Below, one piece after another: positions 40,503-43,232 of a DNA stretch of 43,232 nt. The DNA is from a virus. The position numbers and the translations under genes are program-made. The notes below the pieces were generated by a model. It searched no databases and was not told where the DNA came from. It saw only the letters and a program-made list of their open reading frames with translations. The stretch covers positions 1-43,232 of the IMG/VR virus record IMGVR_UViG_3300040801_003453; one strand, given 5' to 3'. Position 1 is the stretch's first letter. The number at the start of each line of letters is the position of its first letter.

Positions 40503-41063
40503 CTACGAATACGCGCGGTTCAGCCAGCCGCGCCGGTACGTCTCGAACCGGGGGCGCGCCGCGATCAGGGTGCGATAGAACCCGGCCGCCTCGGACCGGA
40601 GCGAGAGGATCAGGCATTCAGGCCGGATGGCCGCCACCGCCGCACGGGTTGCGGGGCCGATGATGCCGTCGTCTTCAATGGCGTGGCCGCACGCGCGGCA
40701 GGCGCGCTGCAGCACACGGTGCGCCTGTCGGGCGCCCATGTTGACCGCGAGGTCGAAGACCTTGGTGCCAATCGTCAGATGGAAGTCACCGTAGCCGTAG
40801 CGATCCCACCAATGGATCCGGTACAGCTTGGCGGCATCGTCACGCGACATCGCGCGGATATCATCGATATCAATGTCGCCGTCGAGATCCAGGTCACCGT
40901 CCGGCAGGCCGTCGCCGTCCAGATCCAGCAGCCCGACGTCCCGCAGCCAGCGCAGGGAGACACCGAAGTTCGTGGCGCCACCAGGGTCGTTCGGGTCGTT
41001 GACGAAGCCGCCCTCGTGCCGCAGCACGGTGCGCAAGGCGTGATCGAATAACGGGTCGTGCAT
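40503..41063 (-). CDS. Endolysin, GH108-type N-acetylmuramidase
   Basis: The 186-residue protein has the GH108 start VLRHEGGFVNDPNDPGGATN (14-33) with catalytic Glu17, followed by FGVSLRWLR and KLYRIHWWDRYGY. A peptidoglycan-binding-like C-terminus follows (GARQAHRVLQRACRACGH, DDGIIGPATRAAVAA). Between them is DLDGDGLPDGDLDLDGDIDI (47-66), a calcium-binding EF-hand/dockerin-like loop pair. It has no signal peptide, so it needs a holin-type exit. It is the first gene after the Mor-type activator and lies about 70 nt from the predicted activator site. Confidence 0.9.
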   Translation of the reverse strand: MHDPLFDHALRTVLRHEGGFVNDPNDPGGATNFGVSLRWLRDVGLLDLDGDGLPDGDLDLDGDIDIDDIRAMSRDDAAKLYRIHWWDRYGYGDFHLTIGTKVFDLAVNMGARQAHRVLQRACRACGHAIEDDGIIGPATRAAVAAIRPECLILSLRSEAAGFYRTLIAARPRFETYRRGWLNRAYS

Positions 41064-41125
41064 GGGGAACCCCTCACGGAAACATGGTTCCCGCAGAGTG
41101 CCCGCCGATATGATGGTCGTCCTGG

Positions 41126-41139
41126 TGGACAGGTGTCCA
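41126..41139 (-). promoter_or_regulatory. Predicted Mor/C-type activator site before the endolysin (Plys-like)
   Basis: TGGACAGGTGTCCA is a dyad with 6-bp arms around GG, in the 85-bp gap between the activator gene and the endolysin. The core is identical to the dyad at 32761-32772. ATCATAT lies about 10-15 bp further downstream and could be a -10. In Mu, late promoters with a C site sit at this place. Confidence 0.55.
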
Positions 41140-41148
41140 AACGCTGGG

Positions 41149-41547
41149 TCAGAACCCGAACTGACCCTGGCTCGATACAGAGGAATTGTCCTGTAGCGCG
41201 CTCTGGTGGCGCCGGACAGTCCGCTCATGGCACTTGGCCAGTCGGACAATCTCATTCACCGGCCGCCCTTCCTTCAGGAGCGCCCGAATGAACTGGATGC
41301 GTTTACGGTAGCTGGAATGCGGTCCCAAGGGAACGACCGTGGGACGGCCGGCGCGGCGTTCCACCAGCCAAGCCAGGAACGGTTCGCCCATCGTCTCGGC
41401 GATGGCGGCGCCGCCTTTCACGGTCTGCGGGACGTAGGTGACCGTTCCGCCGAACCGTTCCGCGAACTTGATCGCGGTATCCAGGTCCCAGTCGTCACGG
41501 ATCTCCCGCAACAGGTCCGGCAGGAAACGGTCGGTATCAGTGCTCAT
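41149..41547 (-). CDS. mor: Mor/C-family transcription activator
   Basis: The 132-residue protein follows the Mor pattern: an N-terminal dimerisation part (LLREIRDDWDLDTAIKFAERFG then GGTVTYVPQ) and a C-terminal helix-turn-helix (KRIQFIRALLKEGRPVNEIV, RLAKCHERTVRRHQSA). Mor and C of Mu are paralogues that turn on middle and late promoters by binding dyads as dimers. Only one copy is visible here, directly before the lysis genes, so it may act on late promoters itself. It overlaps gemA by 11 bp. Confidence 0.87.
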   Translation of the reverse strand: MSTDTDRFLPDLLREIRDDWDLDTAIKFAERFGGTVTYVPQTVKGGAAIAETMGEPFLAWLVERRAGRPTVVPLGPHSSYRKRIQFIRALLKEGRPVNEIVRLAKCHERTVRRHQSALQDNSSVSSQGQFGF

Positions 41548-41974
41548 TGCCGCCGGCCCCCACCCGACGCAACCACGCCTTCAGGGCTTCGATCAGCAGG
41601 GTCAGATCTTCGTCCGCCAGAATGTCCGGGTCCAGCAACACGTCGGTCCCCGGCTGGAGCTGCCGGCCGGCCCACGCCCGCAGGGCCTTGCGCCGATCCG
41701 CCGGAGAAGCCCGCACGACCCCCAGCCGGCACAGCTCTCCCCACTGGGCGTGCACCTTCCGCGCCAGCGGATTGCGGGCCGACTTCCAGCGCTTCCGGCC
41801 GCCGCGCAAGCGATCATACTCCGCCAGAACCGCATGCAGCTGCGCGTCCGTCATGTCCTTGGCGGAGCGCCGGCCCGTGACGCGCGCCATCACATCGCGC
41901 CGTTCGTCGTCCGACAGCCCCAGTTCCCGCGCGCCTGCGTGAATGGCTTTGAGGCTTCCGGCCCGGTCCGTCAT
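41537..41974 (-). CDS. gemA: GemA/gp16-like regulatory protein (DUF1018)
   Basis: The 145-residue protein has the DUF1018 pattern: LKAIHAGARELGLSDDERRD, VMARVTGRRSAKDMTDAQLH, AVLAEYDRLR, then a helical C-terminus. In Mu, GemA is an early/middle protein linked to changes in host gene expression and DNA supercoiling. It lies just before the Mor gene as in Mu. It overlaps both neighbours. Confidence 0.85.
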   Translation of the reverse strand: MTDRAGSLKAIHAGARELGLSDDERRDVMARVTGRRSAKDMTDAQLHAVLAEYDRLRGGRKRWKSARNPLARKVHAQWGELCRLGVVRASPADRRKALRAWAGRQLQPGTDVLLDPDILADEDLTLLIEALKAWLRRVGAGGNEH

Positions 41975-42258
41975 TGCCCATCCCCCGTATCACAGAACCG
42001 CAGGCGACTGATCGCCGCGACCAGGTCCTGGTGATCCCCACCCGCCTCGTAGTACAGGCGGACCAGGGGTTCGGGGTCGGGCCGCCCATCCAGGGTCACG
42101 GCAGGCGCTGGGCGTGGCGGCGCCAGGGTGACCATCGCCCGACTGAGAGCCACCCGCGCCCGACGCTGCAGTCGTGTGCGCTTCGCGCGGCACAGCGGCT
42201 CAGTCGCCAGCACCACCGACAACAAGGCATCCCGCGTATCCATCGCTTGGCGGACCAT
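41971..42258 (-). CDS. Small early phage protein, unknown function
   Basis: The 95-residue protein is basic in its first half (RAKRTRLQRRARVALSRAM) and acidic at the end; I recognise no family. It overlaps both neighbours by 4 bp (ATGA), which sets the start at 42258 and supports translation. A nucleic-acid-binding role is only suggested by charge. Confidence 0.6.
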   Translation of the reverse strand: MVRQAMDTRDALLSVVLATEPLCRAKRTRLQRRARVALSRAMVTLAPPRPAPAVTLDGRPDPEPLVRLYYEAGGDHQDLVAAISRLRFCDTGDGQ

Positions 42259-42485
42259 CACACGCGCTCCCGCCAGTCTTTACAGGCCCTGGTGCCGTCC
42301 CAGATCGGATGGAGTTGATCCGGCGTCAGCCCCACTTTGCGGGCTGCTTCCGCACACACTCCGAACCCCAACTCCTGCCTGACGAAATGCCAGCAACCCC
42401 GACACGTCTGGCCGGCCGGCCCCTGACCGGGAATGTGGCTGTATTGGATGCGACTGCGCGCCGGTCGGCGCTGACGCCTCGCCAT
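42258..42485 (-). CDS. Cys-rich small protein, probable zinc binder
   Basis: The 75-residue protein has a basic leader (ARRQRRPARSR) and Cys residues in QTCRGCWHFV, FGVCAEAARK and RACKDWRE, a CxxC...C...C set suited to one zinc ion. Similar short Cys4 proteins occur in early regions of Mu-like phages. The start at 42485 overlaps the stop of the ASCH gene. Confidence 0.65.
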   Translation of the reverse strand: MARRQRRPARSRIQYSHIPGQGPAGQTCRGCWHFVRQELGFGVCAEAARKVGLTPDQLHPIWDGTRACKDWRERV

Positions 42486-42853
42486 CACTCAGGCCCTCCG
42501 ATCAGTCCAGCCGGCAGGTCCGGCCGGAAGAACCCCAGCGCGCCCTGGCAGGGCGTGAACGGCAGCGGGCGCGGATTGCGCAAAACCCAGCCCCACGGCC
42601 CCGACCACCACCGGCTGTCGGAGCGGGGCACGCAGTCCACGATCTCCACCGATCCGACGATGCCCCCCAGCGGAAGACCAAGGCGCCGGATCGTCTCCGG
42701 GTCTTCGACTGTCGTGCGGCCGGTGTGGATCAGGACCCGGCCGCGCCGCTTGGTCGGCCATGTGCGGTTCTCGACGTCCTTGCCGCTATGCAAAATATGA
42801 TGCGCCCAGGGCTGGCGGATGGAGATGGCCCACATGTCCGGATCGTTGGTCAT
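42485..42853 (-). CDS. ASCH-domain protein
   Basis: The 122-residue protein starts with the ASCH (PUA-like) core: WAISIRQPWAHHILHSGKDV, ENRTWPTKRRGRVLIHTGRT, GIVGSVEIVDCV, and WVLRNPRPLPFTPCQGALGFF. ASCH domains bind RNA or modified bases, and some (YqfB) hydrolyse N4-acetylcytidine. The phage form is common in early operons but lacks a proven role. It overlaps both neighbours by 4 bp. Confidence 0.8.
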   Translation of the reverse strand: MTNDPDMWAISIRQPWAHHILHSGKDVENRTWPTKRRGRVLIHTGRTTVEDPETIRRLGLPLGGIVGSVEIVDCVPRSDSRWWSGPWGWVLRNPRPLPFTPCQGALGFFRPDLPAGLIGGPE

Positions 42854-43107
42854 GGCTCACCCCCATCAGCGCCGTTTTGCCGCGACACATTCCATTCCGT
42901 GATGATTTCGATCCACCGCGCACGCTCCGGCGGCGCGGGCGCCCGGTCGTGCGGGCGGTGTCGTAGCCATCCGCGTAGCTCACGCGGACCTCGCGGCAGC
43001 GGGGCCATATCCGCGTGACCTCGCCTTCCGACGCGCACCTCGACCGTGTCGTGCAGCTCCACCGCATAGACGTCGTCGTCATCGCCGTAGTGCAGATCGT
43101 CGCTCAT
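42850..43107 (-). CDS. Small early phage protein, unknown function
   Basis: The 85-residue protein starts with an acidic stretch (SDDLHYGDDDDVYAVELHD), then basic segments, and ends WIEIITEWNVSRQNG. I recognise no family. ATGA overlaps on both sides support it as part of the early operon. Confidence 0.55.
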   Translation of the reverse strand: MSDDLHYGDDDDVYAVELHDTVEVRVGRRGHADMAPLPRGPRELRGWLRHRPHDRAPAPPERARWIEIITEWNVSRQNGADGGEP

Positions 43108-43232
43108 CGCCCCAGCCCCACGTCATCGTCGGCCAGCATCGCGGCGGTCACACGCACGTGCGCCCAGCGGATGGCCGCCTCCGCCTCCGCGACCGCGACG
43201 GCCTGCCGGCCGGCCCGGATCGTCTGGGCCGC
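43104..43232 (-). CDS. C-terminal end of an early phage gene (cut by window edge)
   Basis: The last 42 codons of a gene are visible: AAQTIRAGRQAVAVAEAEAA, then IRWAHVRVTAAMLADDDVG, with TGA at 43104-43106 overlapping the next start (ATGA). It is helical and Ala-rich. The 5' part lies outside the window, so no function is assigned. Confidence 0.5.
   Translation of the reverse strand, partial: AAQTIRAGRQAVAVAEAEAAIRWAHVRVTAAMLADDDVGLGR

Noticed and set aside
16134-43232. Gene transfer agent
   Set aside because: The module has a contractile P2-like tail, Mu-like regulators and a lysis set, unlike the siphovirus-like alphaproteobacterial GTA.

Overview
The window comes from a GC-rich bacterium, most likely an alphaproteobacterium. 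The evidence is an ArdC/FseA-type gene pair typical of alphaproteobacterial integrative and conjugative elements (ICEs), codon use rich in G and C at third positions, and a 3' fragment of a tRNA-Lys(CTT) gene. No host core gene is visible, so the genus cannot be named.

Region 1 (1-15480) looks like the right end of an ICE or genomic island. On the minus strand are a truncated ArdC antirestriction gene and an FseA-like excision activator (DUF6499 + DUF2285) split between two frames at a TTTC site, matching the +1 programmed frameshift published for Mesorhizobium FseA. A divergent AraC-family gene follows. Then comes an 11-kb defence cassette, all on the plus strand with most genes overlapping: a small ORF, a Zn-ribbon DNA methyltransferase (COG1743-like), a PD-(D/E)XK restriction nuclease, a three-gene ABC-3C set (nuclease effector, middle component, DUF3732 ATPase), and after a 130-bp AT-rich gap a Gabija-like pair (OLD-family ATPase/TOPRIM nuclease and UvrD-like helicase). 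A convergent tyrosine integrase, a repeat-rich arm region, and the 3' 49 nt of tRNA-Lys (att site) with its terminator close the island. Because the tRNA fragment lacks its 5' half and faces right, the element it bounds lies to its left.

Region 2 (15481-16133) is a short stretch with direct repeats and a small lipoprotein gene.

Region 3 (16134 to the right edge) is a large part of a contractile-tail prophage, all on the minus strand, so it reads from right to left. In transcription order it holds small early/middle genes (an ASCH protein, a Cys-rich protein, GemA and a Mor/C-type activator), a lysis module (GH108 endolysin, small membrane protein, signal-bearing protein, class 3 lipase), a Mu-like DNA-packaging and head module (DUF2730, DUF1804 small terminase, large terminase, DUF935 portal, gpF fused to a toxin-like nuclease domain, gpI protease with nested scaffold, decoration protein, capsid, gp36, gpG, gp37), and a P2-like baseplate and tail module in P2 order (V, W, J, I, H, FI, FII, E+E', T, U, X, D). 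It is a Mu-head/P2-tail mosaic. The Mu-type early region (repressor, transposase) is not in the window.

Two near-identical dyads (GGACAGGTGTCC) lie about 70 nt before the endolysin and the protease start codons. These are the positions of the Mu late promoters Plys and PI, which suggests they are binding sites for the phage's Mor/C-type activator.
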